A stretch of 64,000 bases of DNA, taken from Ascaris suum. Its lineage: Eukaryota; Nematoda; Chromadorea; Rhabditida; Ascarididae. Position numbers and translations under genes: made by a program. The stretch covers positions 13,491,866-13,555,865 of the forward strand of contig CM024170.1 in the NCBI GenBank assembly GCA_013433145.1, read 5' to 3'. Positions 24,769 to 38,300 of this stretch are shown piece by piece. Below the pieces are notes generated by a model. The model was not told the origin of the DNA, made no database searches, and was given only the letters and a program-made list of their open reading frames with translations. Each line of letters opens with the position of its first letter. The stretch's first letter is position 1.

Positions 24769-27700
24769 TTATGTATAGATTTGTTGGGAGGGTGACCTCC
24801 TCGGTAAGTCGTCGACAAGCGAGGTGGCACTGTTCATGATCTCGAACTGATTGATGTTTGACGAAGGCTTGTGCAGCAAAACCCGTAACTGCTTCAATGA
24901 TATGTTCACATCCCGGAAGAGCTGCATCTGAAACCAACTCTTCATGTGCTTTAACCGTTAAAGTGATCAATTTGAAAATGAAGCGCGTCATGGCCATAGG
25001 AAATCAAAACCGTTGTTTCTCTATATTACACTTCCTCCAAAGGCTTTCTACCGCCACAACCATAAACGGCGGCGCGTATCGGCATGCAAACGTTCTGCTG
25101 ATCTGCATTATATCGCAGATACTCATCCTTATTCCTTCAGCTATCACTATGTTTTCTTTAACACGTAGGATCTGGAAAGGATAAAAAACGACATTGCTCC
25201 AACAATTCATCTTAATGCTCCCTCCCCCTCAGGCGATACCGTCACTGCAATTGTGAATGAGCTTTCATCAAAATGGAAAAACTTGAATCAAACAGCTGGG
25301 AGAGGAATTACCGGATGGACAAATGAAGACCGAAAGAGGAGAGCAAAACAAGGTGAGTCAACAACCTGTAAAGGCGAGTCCCTAATCATTGCAACATTAT
25401 TGTTCCCATCCCAGCCAAAGCAATAACAAAGAAGGATGTGACAGACCTGGAATATACCAATAATGGTGATAAGAAATCCAATCACATTGCCAAGTACATC
25501 ACTCGCACCAAGACACGACCATTCCTTGTAGAGGATCGACGAGGCGAGAATCACGAATGAAGTGAAAAACACATAATAGATAGGCGTCACCATCGACGTG
25601 TTATACTGATCCAGAGATTTGTTTAAATAAACCTGAATCTTGTTTGTAATATTCCCTTTAACTTAAAAATTTGCATATTATTTCTTGTACACAGAAAGAC
25701 TGATTTTATCTTATTTATTATGAAATTCAAACCATAATTTTGAATTAAAAACACTTAATTAGGTTCACGAACGCAAAAATAAACCGATAGAACAGCTTAC
25801 ACGATAACCTTTGCTAAGAGCTCAGCAATCAACTCATAACTAAACGTTGGATACGCTTATTAAAGAAACCATTTTAAATCCGACTGTGAAAATCAATGGA
25901 AAAGGATTCGCTAAAAAGAGAAATTTATAAACGATAGCGCACTTCTTCGAGCAATTCCAAATTAAGACACTAAAGACTATATTAACAAGCACCCCTCTTA
26001 TAGAAACTAAAGGAAATTTCACACATGGCCTCACCGCAGTAGTCCCTCATACTGGAACATATGAGAACATCGATCGATTAATACTTTGATTTAAAAAATG
26101 GAAAAAGAATGGAATACTCTCTCACTTGCAGTAGACGATTAAGAAATCGTTCGTCTACTTTAGCTGCATTATACTATTACGACTTACCAATTGCACAGAA
26201 ACACATGCGATCACAGCAGCCAGCCAAAACCACGTGAGCACATTGGTGAACTGCTGCTGGCCACCGAGGGTTTCTTTGATAGCGAGACCGAGGCCTTTCA
26301 CCGATAGCACCGATAGTGAGCCGATTAGCGAGCAAATCGAGATGTAGACAAGGATATTCGATCGACCGTAGCGTGGTGCCACATACAGTACCAATGCCAA
26401 TGTTACCACTATCACCGCAATCACATACAATATAAATACTGAAACAATCGACTTCATCACATAAATTCGTTAGAATTTCACTGATTTTTTTTGCATTGCA
26501 CTTTGCCAAAATTTTCTACTGTCCAACATTAAAAGACAATCAATAACTCCATCCACAAAAATGTCTACGCAAATAGTCAAATGCATCAAAGAGAAAAAAT
26601 ATTAAAAATTAGCAATAATTTCCCTGCAATTTTTGCTAAAGATGATAAACAAAACTAGAAATTCAACGGCATTTTATAAATACTTCTTGTGCTTATAAAT
26701 TTGTTTTTTTTTCAACTTATGATCCTATTCAATTTCTTCTTAGTGTGGCATATCCTGTATATGGAGCGCTGAGAAGTGTTCACTACCTCAATGGCAGGTA
26801 AACTGGACAAAAAATACATTGCCATGCCAAAATGCTGCAATCGATGTAGCATCAACTGCGGACAAATACACAAACTTAATCACAACATCGCAGTTCAAAA
26901 ATCTACTTTAATTATGCAAATAAAAATAGGCGAGTGTTTCATTCATTCAAAAAGTCGATAAACGCAGTAATGAATTTCGTAAATTTAACCGAGTTCATAA
27001 TTTTTACTAAATAAATTCCACATCGAAAGTAAATATCAAAGTACGAATAAAATAACAAATCATTGATCGATGGAACATATAGGCGGATTCGTTTCTCAAA
27101 AAATAAATAAATAAATAAATAAATAAATGAACTAATTAATTAATTAATCAACAACAAATATTCCAAAAAGAACAGACCGGCGTCTCGCATTTTGAGTGCA
27201 AGATCGGCCATCGACGCGACTTCTTCTTCCTTCGGTGAATGAATAACAATAACGGTTGATCCAAGTAAGCATACCGCACAACCGATTTTACCAAGTAAAT
27301 TCAGTCGCTCTTTGAGTAATTTCGATGATAACACCGCGCTTAAATATAGTGCAAATCAAAACTACAAATTAGAAGCTGTTTGGGTGATAAGCTTTAACAG
27401 ATGAAATTGTTGAAGAAGTGTAATCACTCAATTCTTGAAACGTGATGACGTCAACGTGCACCCTCAGAATTCATGGAGCCCTTACGTAAAACGGCTTCCC
27501 CTAACTTCGCACATAAGCGCCACTAGAATTGAAAAATATGCCATATGACACGGAAAAGAAACGTTGCGATTACGTATACCCCTCAAAAAATTTTTCATGA
27601 GGGTGGCTAGCGGGGAGCGCGACTTCGATATTTTTTTCGTCGTTGAACTCACAGTACCAAATTTGGTAGGCGATTTTAATTCAAACGAATACTTTCGCAA

Positions 27701-28692
27701 TATTTCAATAAGGACGTCCTGCATTGCCCACAATATTATTTTCATAGTAGGAAGTAAATGTTTATACGCCTTCATATTCCCTATCCGATTGTTTCAACTC
27801 GCTGATGATTGCTTTAAAGATTATATCATTTGTTACTGTCACTTGTATCTTATATATATCGGCAATCATCAACGAGGAACAAATGACAGACTCATAGGAT
27901 GTCATTAAAAATGCTTACGTAACAAGCACACTGAGTGCTCCAAGAGGGGTGACCAAGCTAGCTGGAGCGAACGCATAAGCGGCGAAATTGCATGCCTCAC
28001 CAGCACCCACTGAAACGTTTTTGCTGATAAGCGTTTATATTATCAGCTTCCTCTTCCCCTCCCTCCTTCCCCCCTCCTTAACAGTGTGTTCAAATAGAAG
28101 CAACTGCCCCTATAAATGCTCAAAAACTGACTTTTTTGACTTCAGTACCGACCTATGATTGAATTTCCTAAAAAATAACCAACGGGTTTTGCTAAACCAT
28201 CGATGCATCTAAGTCAGTTAATCAGCACAACTTTGACTACACAACTGTCTTCTCTCTACAACAATTTCGCTTTGAACAATTCGAGCAAGCGATTTATGAA
28301 TATTTGCAAATAGGACAATAACTTTTCCCTCTTCTTCCAAACCGGAGTGCGGCATTTTAATCGCCGATCCAAACTCCAGTTCCATTTTCATCCTGAACAT
28401 GAATAAACGACTCCGAAAAGCCAAAAAGCAATAGATATAACAATAGCGACTAACTTGTAATAACACCAAGCCACCATAGCCACTCTTTGAGGTAACCGTA
28501 ACCTCCTTCGGATGCTCGCTGTGAGCAGTCCACACTTTGAGCCAACTTTATTAGTGCCTTCTTCTTTATTATAAATGAGCTGCCAATAAAAAGCGATGAT
28601 GAGACTGCCAAACCAAGGCCGATATAGAAATCCAATAGCACAGCACCAGTCGCTGAGGAAAATGATTCAGTTGTCGAGTTCGGATCCGACAT
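24769..28692 (-). CDS. NIPA: NIPA-family magnesium transporter, complete, six exons, 361 aa
   Basis: Coding exons in order: 28455-28692, 27919-28009, 27178-27338, 26188-26438, 25447-25632 and 24769-24927. All are GT-AG with matching phases. Diagnostic blocks: [20 protein letters not shown] and [11 protein letters not shown] in exon 1; [20 protein letters not shown] in exon 2; [13 protein letters not shown] and [14 protein letters not shown] in exon 3; [19 protein letters not shown] and [10 protein letters not shown] in exon 4; [17 protein letters not shown] in exon 5. About nine membrane segments are expected. NIPA proteins carry Mg2+ and sit in plasma membrane and early endosomes. The tail (52 codons) is short and ends SPSQQIYT. 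It is closest in style to NIPA1/NIPA2. The start at 28692 is the first Met in the exon-1 frame that precedes the conserved region closely; a further Met lies 26 codons upstream, so the exact start is less sure. Confidence 0.93.
27102..27149. repeat. (AAAT)n followed by (TTAA)n microsatellite
   Basis: About seven AAAT units (27102-27129) and four TTAA units (27134-27149) lie in NIPA intron 3, starting about 28 bases after the donor of exon 27178-27338. Confidence 0.9.
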
Positions 28693-31600
28693 CGAGGATC
28701 TACAACGTCTGTACAAAACGATAATACCATATTCTTGAGGTGTGCACTTAAATTCATACGAAAAACCCAACAATTAACTCAAACGCAAAGTGTAAATTAA
28801 ATGTTGAAATAATACTTTTGAGGAGCTGTTCTGCAAAGCTTAAAAAAAGATAAAACAAATTGTATAAATATCTTCAATAATCACGAAAAAACCCCGACGT
28901 AGAAAGAGGAAAAACAAATGCAAAAAAACGAGAAAACACAGGAAAAGTTTTCAATTACACGAAAGGCTTTTGCGGTTCAGCACATCGCAGAAGTAGGTTG
29001 CATAAATCATCTGCAAATAATTGAACATACGCATTACTGTCCTCACATTTTAAACGATCCGATCGCTTGCGTAATTCTTCCTAAAGATTTGTTTTCACCC
29101 AATCAGTCGACTATAAAATACTCTCCAATGAGTATGTAATGCTTCAAAATTTTTACATAGTTGACGGAATGGTTTGAAAGTTGAAGTAAATCCCCTCATT
29201 TGTATGACAAACTGGTTGTGTGCATCAATTAGCAGAGGAGAGTGTCTCCTCTCCGCGATGTTTGACGATTTCTGTTGCTTTTAAATGCAACATGTAAGAA
29301 CGCTCATCCAACTACCGCTCATCGGTAATTATGTCATCACCTAACAGGCTGAATAAAGCGTTAAAACTATGACTGCGGGTCATTAGCCTATGAAATGAGA
29401 TAATTCTCTATAGGTTTTGAAATGAAGCGAAAATCGCAATTACATTCAGCAAAATCGATGAATACGAGTACGGAAGTGTACAATTTCTAAGGCAGACATT
29501 ATAGAAGTTAGTATAGTAAAATTTATAACATTAAAAGATAGATACGAATAAACGCCGCATAACTATTTGACGAGTTCAAATTAAACCGTAGAAATCAAGT
29601 TGGGAATTTCGTGCGATTCTTCCTTTCTAAACGGCTCGATTGCAAACAAATTTTCGTTCATAGACAAAGACAAAATCTAGCAATAAAATATTATTTCGAT
29701 ACATCATTAATAAAAGAGCTGAATTTAGCATCGCGCCATCCATCAACTTAGAAAAAATTATAATTCTCTAAGAAAGACGAAGTGATAGAAATGACTGAAA
29801 CGGTGTTATCATTTAAAACAATGACTCAATAAAGAATTGTTTCTAATGAATCGTCGAACATTTTCATTTCAGAAACTCTTTAAATGACATAAACAAGATG
29901 AACGAACCACGCAAATTAGTCCAGTCAATATTGTAAAAAAATTATAAAAGACTATTTGAAAAAAGAAATATTCGAAAGAGATAAAATAACGCAACGATGT
30001 GAGGAATATTACTGATTTCATAGACAAAATAAATACGCAAAAAAGAGATATTTCGTTTGTAAAGGTGAGAAGCTAATATGCTTGAAGATTTCAAGCTCGC
30101 AAAGCTGATGAAAGCACAACACACCTGTCCAACTTTAACAAACACATGAAATAAAACAAGCTCAACATATTTCGGCACTGTCCTTCGCCTTCTAATTGAA
30201 GGGAACTTTCTCCTCTCAAATTTTCTGTTTGCCTGCTTTTGCGAGATTAACTTCAAAAAAAAAATCGAGATGACATTATACGCACAGAAATCGCCGGATG
30301 CCTGGAAACGAACAATGCACCTATGCGAGGGTATTGAATTCTTTCATTAAAATTTTGGAATTGCACAAAGAATGAAAATTAGCCTCTTGGATTAGTCCTT
30401 CAATGCTTTGCCGACAAAGCCAATGAAAGTTTTTTTCACAACGACCCATTTGTATCAATAGAAACAAACACCGGGAACAAGCCAATTTCATGAGCCACAT
30501 TACAAAATGCCCCAAGTATTCAAATATTTATATAAAAAACTCTGTTCTGCTTATTGGTTTCCCACAATGTTCCGCAAAATCTACTAAAAACCTTGCATCA
30601 TACAACGGTAAAGGTCATGAGATTTCTCTAAACAATGAGGCCGAATGCGGGTATGATATTACGTATCATGAGAAAAGCAAGCCGATAAGGTAAGAGAGAA
30701 CGATGTATCAGCAGAGAACAAGTTTATAGGGTTCATCGATGAACATGCAACATAATTCGACTAGATAGGTGATCTATGAAATTAATGTCGAACTGACCCA
30801 TCATAACTAAGCAATTTGCATATTCTTAAATCGCGATAATTCTATATGAAACGTCTGTCGTTTGAAAGTGATAATATACCTTTTGATGCTTCATTGTGAT
30901 GATTAACTAATATAAAAGGTATTCGATTATATAGAGAGGTACCACTTCAGAAAAAAAATGCATGTGAAAATAAAGAGCTACACTCGCATACATATATAGT
31001 TAAATATAGAGAACGTCGCATCGTCATTCAAGTAATAATGAAGTGAACTCTACGACAAAGCTCTCTCTTTCTTGACTTAGCAAAGAAAGCGCACTTGTTG
31101 AATGTCGCACTGAAGCCTCTTGCTCTCCCCAAAAAACATAAACTCATTGATGAATGTACACAGAGTACTGCCTTTCACTGCTAAATGCCGTACCTTCTCG
31201 TTCGAAGCACACAACTCACTAAACGCAAATCCCCTCATCGACCAAAAACGCCCATTAAAACTGAACTATTTCGTCGCCAAAAAAGTATTTGGAGCGGTGG
31301 ATGGGAAATGGAAAGAAAAAAGAGAGCGGAATAAAGCAGCTTACCACTCTTCACCTTTCTTTTTCGCTTACGAAGCAGCTAACGCTCCAGCTATCCTGGT
31401 ATACGAATACAGTCTGTTAGTCTTATACCGTGATAAGCTTCACGTGGCCCATCTGCTTATTTACTCTCTCATCGAGCATCCACCTATCAAGATGTGAGGA
31501 AAAACCCTCTACGAAAGAATAACAAAATTCGCCGCTGCAATAAAAAACACAACTAGAACGTGAAAAGACAAGAAAGACAAATGACGAATGTGCTGGTAAT

Positions 31601-32350
31601 TTTCCAGGTAAGGTTGTATGTTAGAGATCATGGAAAAATTTGAGAAAATAAAAAGAAAAATTTGTGCTAGAAGAGGAAAAACGGATCACTGAGAGGAAGA
31701 TGTGGAGACTTGAGAAAATAGCCAAAACTTTTTTATATTAAAAAAAAAACCACTAGAACCGTTTCCATTCTTCTATTTCATAAGCGGAAAAGTGATCAAC
31801 ATTTAATAAATTTCTCTTCAAGCACGAATAGAAGAATAAGAAATGATGAAATAAACACAAAAAAAACGACCATCAACTTGAAAACTCTTCATCCAACTTA
31901 ACAAACGACAATTATTCACAACTGAAAAATGCATTTTAGATACTCAACAAATAATTCATTTCCGTCTCATATATGAAACGCTTCAATAAGAAAAAATCTT
32001 TAGTGGTTTAACAATTGCATCGATAATGTGCAATGCGTTTCATATGGTGAATTTGTCAAATGGAATGCAAAAAATCGATTCGCTATTGTTGTTTACATTA
32101 TTCTATAACAAATTCAAAAAGTAATAAAGAAAAACTCAGCCTCTATAGCATAAATTTAGAAAGTCACAATCAAAAAGCTATAATTTGTAATAATCTTTAA
32201 AAAAGCTTCTTGACTGAATTTGAGAATGGTATTGCAGAAATAAAATACTAAATACTAAAGATGCTTTAAGTACTTAGCAATATTTCATTAAAATGTCCGT
32301 GTTAAGTCGTGTACGCACTGCACTGATTCTGTAATTGAAAACTCAGTAAT
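28693..32350. other. Upstream flank of NIPA and intergenic DNA
   Basis: AT-rich DNA with no splice-flanked coding segment that I could support. A plus-strand frame at 31120-31497 (125 aa) has no recognisable domain and ordinary intergenic composition. I did not find a promoter motif for NIPA. Confidence 0.35.
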
Positions 32351-32352
32351 TG

Positions 32353-32353
<1 letters not shown>

Positions 32354-32443
<90 letters not shown>
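32354..32443. repeat. (TA)n microsatellite, about 45 units
   Basis: The longest TA run in the window, uninterrupted over about 90 bases in gene-poor DNA. Confidence 0.98.
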
Positions 32444-32445
<2 letters not shown>

Positions 32446-33100
32446 ACTCCAAGCTGATTCAACATTCAATCAGAACTAGAACAAATCGCGCCGGATGTCA
32501 TATAACTAGTTACAGTTCTAAATATCAGCTTTTCCTAAAAAAGGACGGCTATAGAAATTTCGCTCCCCTCCTCCCTTTCATCAGGAAAAGTGAAATGACA
32601 GAAACATTTACAACAAATGCCAATCAGAGAAGAAAATACGACTGAGGAAAAAGGAAAATAAGAGAGAAGAAAGTGAAGTATGAATTGACGGAAGCTAGCA
32701 AACACAGCCGTTGCCTAGCGCATTCATTCGAATAGGATCACAAGTGCCTAAAAGCTATATCGAGAAAAATATATTAGAGAGAGTTCAGCTGAACAAAGCT
32801 CGAGCTTATACTTGAGTAGGAGAATCAACACGAGCAAACCGGAACGAAAGCCAACAAGAAACATCATCACCGTCAAATCATCCCTATACAAACAATTGCA
32901 AGAGGTCTATCGAAGATTTAAGTGCGTAGAAAAAAGAGACAGAGTGACGTAAATCACGTGCAAAATATTGCTTATGTGACTAACGTGAACAGCAATGAAA
33001 AATGAGAGTGCGTCCACAAACATCGCGACACAAAACGAGCACATGTAAACTTCAGCAGCATAATATAAGTGTTCTTTTGTCGAACCTCAAAAATACTGAC

Positions 33101-33285
33101 CAAAAATCTCTTGAACGATGAAAGACCCCACAGAAAAGCAAGCAAAGACATCAATAACATGAGTTCCAGCTATAAATCCAAACAATGCGATAATCAGGAC
33201 CACAGGTAAACTGTACTTTTTTTCGAAGCACATTTTCATCGTCCGAATTCCTATCGCTTTTAAAGCATACATCAGTGCTCGAAAT
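33101..33285 (-). CDS. Isolated exon of a multi-pass membrane protein, possibly TMEM135-like
   Basis: The segment is bounded by a strong acceptor (CAAATTTTTAG) and a good donor (TTTTTG|GTCAGT). It stays open for 61 codons: FRALMYALKAIGIR, then two hydrophobic stretches with GFIAGTHVIDVF and GSFIVQEIF. The phase is 1 nt leading, 1 nt trailing. The GFxAG plus following helix recalls the C-terminal membrane half of TMEM135 (peroxisome/mitochondrion-associated), but the match is weak. I could not find its neighbour exons; a hydrophobic minus-strand frame at 38320-38556 may or may not belong. Confidence 0.4.
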
Positions 33286-34249
33286 CTAAAAATTTGAAGA
33301 AATGTTGCGAAACCTTCGATAACATCACACAGCAATCTATCACCAATCAAATGTGAAGCTTAAAGGCTTTTAATTTTATTAAGCGGTTGATATTCACAAT
33401 TTCCTCCTTTCATGCTAGGAACTTCACGTTACCTTCCTACATTTAAGCTGCATTAAAAAAAGCAGATGCACTTTTGTGGACATTTTTTCCTAAAGGATCT
33501 CTTTTCTAAAGAAGAGACATCCCGAAAAAAGGGAATATTCGGAATAAAATTCAAACCTAGAAGCTACCAACAAAACAACGGAACAAATCTTAATATAAAA
33601 TAATCAGCAGTTAAATAAAACAAATTAAAATACAATTCATTATCACATCGTTGATTTTCTACTTCTTCTCTTCAGTTTTCAAATAGCAAAACGTCGAACC
33701 TTAATGCTTTTCCCTATCCTCCGCATTCTCCAAGCAAACGACCTCTCAGACACAAAAGTTGTGACATATTTTAATCGTATAAAATGAAGCACCCTTAGCT
33801 GAGTACGCACATGAACCATCAACATAAATAGCATATGTATATCGACAGGGCTTATTTCCACATGGGCTTATTTACCTATTTGTTCAATGTCCCATTAGAA
33901 AATAACGTATAGTGTAAAAAATAAAGGATGGAATAAAGAAGCCACAAAAAGGCATAGATAATCGGAACCCGACGCAAAAAAAAGGCACCCTACGCAATGC
34001 GCAAAGATGGTCACAGCGAAAACATAGAAGGATAAAGGTGAAACAACTATCATAACGATATAAACATTAACAGCACCTAAAACATGAAATCTGCAATAAG
34101 ATCAGAACCTTCAGGTGTATCGCGAAAATCGCGACATTACCTGATGCTAAGGTATTTTCGAGGAGAACATACCTCATGTTCCCAAAATCGTACTAAAAGA
34201 TTTTCAAAACAGTTTGTGGTAGGTATGTTCGTGGCTCATTAAAACTTAT

Positions 34250-35330
34250 ATTTATGCCACTTATGCCAAGACATCTTCATTTTACATGATCATGAAGGAA
34301 ATAATCGCGTCAAATTTAAGCCTGCGATACCATAATCATTCCCGACCAAAGATCTTTGGTCTAGCCATATAGACCGGTAGGTTAGCGACCAGGCGGACTT
34401 CGGCGAATGCATTCTAAGTAAAACGCGTCTGGACACCTTTAAGTATATAATGAAAGACGATAAGAAGGTCGTAAAGGAATGATGTAATATTCGAGAGCAG
34501 CGCGAGAGTACACAATGAAAGCTTTACGGTAATATCCGAAACATCCTTTCTGCAGTATAAGGAGAATACAGTTACGAATGATTCCTTGATAACGTTAAGA
34601 TACCGCTAGTGTTCGATGAAAATTACAATCAGTAGGACCAGGTATACCATTAACTGTAAAGGAAATAATTTAACCAGCAAGCTTGAGAATATATCCATGC
34701 CCATGACTGATGTGCATAACACTGCATTCATCAAGCATAACGTTAAGCTGCCATAAATTCATCCAGTTTGCTTCAAATAATCGAAATCTTTTTGCAGCTA
34801 AGAAAATCATAAGTACGATCGTTTAATGACCAGCATGTTGAAGGTCACCCGCAAACACGTATATTTTCAAAAACATCGTTTATACATAGTGATAAAAAAG
34901 CTGGGCTCAATACATTCTCGCGAGGTACACCACACAACAAACTGAATGAGACGCCGAGTGCCGCCTATCCTAAACTTTTTTGAAAAGCTTATCTGCACAC
35001 AAAAATCTTTTAACATCTCTTCAACAGAGAACCAAGAACCCCACATTCCCCAACATTTTATGACACTAAAAGCCTCAGCGAAACCAAACATTTAATATAC
35101 GGCCGAAGTTTTATATTTAGCACTACAATCCAGTTGTTCAAAAAGAGATTAATTCAAGGAGTTATAAAAAGAAACCAAACCAAAGGGATTAAACATACTA
35201 CTCGACGTGAAACCATCTTTTAAAAAAGCATCTTCAATGATTATCTGAAAGACTTTGTCAATTGAACAAGTCAAATCGACTGAACGGTTATGGCAAAGGA
35301 CTGTTTAGGCAAAGATGAAAGTAATGCAAC
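34250..35330 (-). pseudogene. Fossil non-LTR retrotransposon reverse transcriptase, about 1 kb
   Basis: Going down the minus strand, the blocks of a Jockey/CR1-like reverse transcriptase appear in order but in shifting frames. They are FGFAEAF (first catalytic Asp block, near 35070); a following KDFCVQISFSKKFRIGG (for x-x-FLSDR-QRVRVG); SLLCGVPRENVLSPAF then LCINDV (near 34900-34945, for TSGVPQGSVLGP--F--YINDL); DECSVMHISHGHG (near 34690-34730, for KC-VMHIG); SRAALEYYIIPL; and VSRRVLLR with LTYRSIWLD (for VQRRATR and YEERL). The YADD box is lost. Multiple stops and frame shifts show it is long dead. Confidence 0.82.
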
Positions 35331-38300
35331 TGCCACAGCAAAGAAAGATAGTAATATGAAATATTGCCTAGAAAACAAGATGACAGTAAATGGCAATCGA
35401 GAATTTTGATGCATTCGACTTTATAGAATCGATGAAATCTCTTCTAAGCAAGCAAATGAAGTGTTTCCTGCCTAGATATGAATTTTTGATAAAAGATCGA
35501 CATTCCTTACAAGAACTCTTGAGAAATCTGCCAATAAGTCGAGTTTTTTTCTCTCCCGTTATCGGCTCACTACCAATTTATTTATTCACGATGCACCTTC
35601 TTATAGCTCAACCGAGAAACGCCTTCTTATAGCCGTTTTTATTGGATGATTGGCTATTTATCTAATTGCAAAAAAATTTTCGCATTTCTAGCATACATTA
35701 TTCCTCTTCTCAATTCCTAGCAAATTTGCACCCTGCATATGGTAGACCTTCAGAACAAATTGTGAGATCCTCCCATCTATACTATTACACCGATCAAGCC
35801 GTATTTGTCAGCGGGCAATCGCTGAAGACGTTTTGGCAATCGCTTACTTCTAAGGGAATTCTTCAACGGGTGAGCAAACAGCAATAAAATGATGCACACA
35901 GTCTATGACTGCTGACAGATTTTATCAATGAAGCTCAACCGAGAAACGGCTCTCAGCCATATTCAACAATTATAGCGTTTGTTTCATTCCAGTGGCATCT
36001 AGCCACATCTCATTCATCGGATCGTCGAGATTTCTGAAAGCCCATTTCGATTTCACTACGGATGCCCTCGGGGTAGAGGGGCTGCCGGCAAGAGAAACGC
36101 AACATGCTAGATTAAAATCATTTGCCAGAAGCGCATTAATAATTTTGTTCCCCAAGCAAACCCATCGAAAAAATTGAAAAAGGTGTTATTCGAGCGGAAT
36201 GCTCAACCAAGCTGTCTGCACTAGAAGAATCAAAGATAATTCATCAGCAACTACGGCTGCCTCGTCTATCACAGACTGCTCTACTATACTATCGAACATC
36301 TCAACGAAGTCTTAAACACCTAAGGCTGGGAGTATGAAACAGAGAATCAGGTGAAAAGGAGTAGCAGCAAAGACCTCTAGAAAAGCATTTCACATAAGCT
36401 CTTTGATTATGTCGCGGAAACTCCAAAATTGGATGCACCTATCTAACCTCTCCTTCGCAAATGCTAGACCACAGAAACGGAGTGATACCTGTAGTTTAGA
36501 ATCAGAATTCGGCAAAAATATCCGCAAGTCAGATTCTTCTAGTAACAAAAATATCAAGTTTCATAATCACTAACAAAACGTTCAGCTCTAGAGGCACACC
36601 AATGATGCTCCGTGCAATAAAGCAAACATATTTTAGAGCTCTCGCAAAGGAATCAGTGGAACTTTCTTCAATAACGATAGGTTAAAGACAAAAGGAGATG
36701 GGTGATCGCTCTATGCCTCAGATTACTTCTCCCGACTTCTCTCTAGCCGACTCCTCTTTTTAAATAAAGTCGGCATGCTTAACGATAACATCATGTACCG
36801 GATTGGTCTCCCTTTCTCTCTTCCTACAAATGGCCACTTCGATTGCCATGAAGGACATATGAACGTGCTATGAATCTGACAGGATGCTTCAACAACTTAA
36901 ACTGATGCGAATGGCTTGAACTACTGTGACGTTTACTGAACATGACTTCGATGGGACAGTGTCTGCCACTTCCATGCAGATCCATCCGGAAGGTCGTTAA
37001 GGACTATCTTCATCGCCTTTGCTCTCCTCGGGTTTCTCACAGTCGTCTCTTCCACACCTTAGAGAACAATTAAGCGAAGTCATTTCCTCATCGGGATGCA
37101 GGTCATTAGTAATGTCGCGCATGAGCGCGCAATTCTTTACCATACTCTTCCCCTTCTTTATTCACAAATTACAGCTCAGGACATGCCTGGATATGAGGGA
37201 TATCACGGATCCGCACCTGTTAGCGCGCAATGCTTTTAACAGTCAGCAAGCAGTTACGATTCAATGCGCTCTAAAAACCAGGTAAATGCTTTAAGAAAAC
37301 CTCCTCTACCGTATCGGTACTACAGTAAACTTGAAGATGATATAGTAAATCACAGCTAAAAGTGAATCGCTTAGTCATGATATGTAATGATATCGCCTAA
37401 TTTTCCACTTATTTCAAGAGTATTATAAAAAAGAACGACGCAAATAGGATACTTTCAGGAGAAGAGAAACAGGAGAGAGTGGCAACAAACAGAAATAGCC
37501 GAACACATCGTCTATTTTCTATGATATTTGCTTTCTCTTACGTCAAGAATATGAATATTCTCATTGAATTTAAACATCACGACAATAAAAAATGAAAAAA
37601 AAATTCACTAAACTTTATAAAACTATAGTCATTAAAAATTCATGGAAAAATAAAGAGAACATAAGCGTATTTCTCATTGAAATCGAGTCAATATCAACGT
37701 TTATTAATGCCTATGAAGACGCAAAAAATTGCTCAATAGATTAACCAATTAAAAAAGGCCAAACTGTGAGCCATCAATTGCAATCATTTCGAATGCTGAA
37801 GCTCTCAAAAAAAAAAGACAACCGATCGACATGATTCTTTAAAGAATCTCTTTGAAAAACGATATTTAAATGCCGATTTTAACTGAAGTTTTTCAATTAT
37901 AACATATTTTCCATAAATATTGCAATCATTTACGAAAAATAACGCAAAACTTTACGACACAAATATACAAAAAAAAACTTTTGCCACAAAATCTCATATT
38001 TAGTTAGCTTTCAAATGAAAAACACAACGTTAAGTGAGACGATGAGAAAACTAATGAAGAGTGAGATCAAATAACACATGCAGCAATCTATTCAGTGATC
38101 GATGGCTAACAAACGGGCAACATGCGTCAACGACCGATAATGATAATATAATATGAAGTGTAGAGAGACGATTGACTCGTTCAGCCAGAGAGTATCATAA
38201 TCGATATCAGTAATGCCGCACTGATAAGATGTCTTTCAACGACGATAAACTGATAACGCTGTGATGAGACGACAGAAGTTATATTTCAAGCTACCTCCCA

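Noticed and set aside
24858..25184. 108-codon plus-strand frame
   Set aside because: It overlaps the last NIPA exon and its intron on the opposite strand; shadow frame.
28218..28535. 105-codon minus-strand frame overlapping NIPA exon 1
   Set aside because: Wrong frame relative to the conserved NIPA blocks; continues into the intron.
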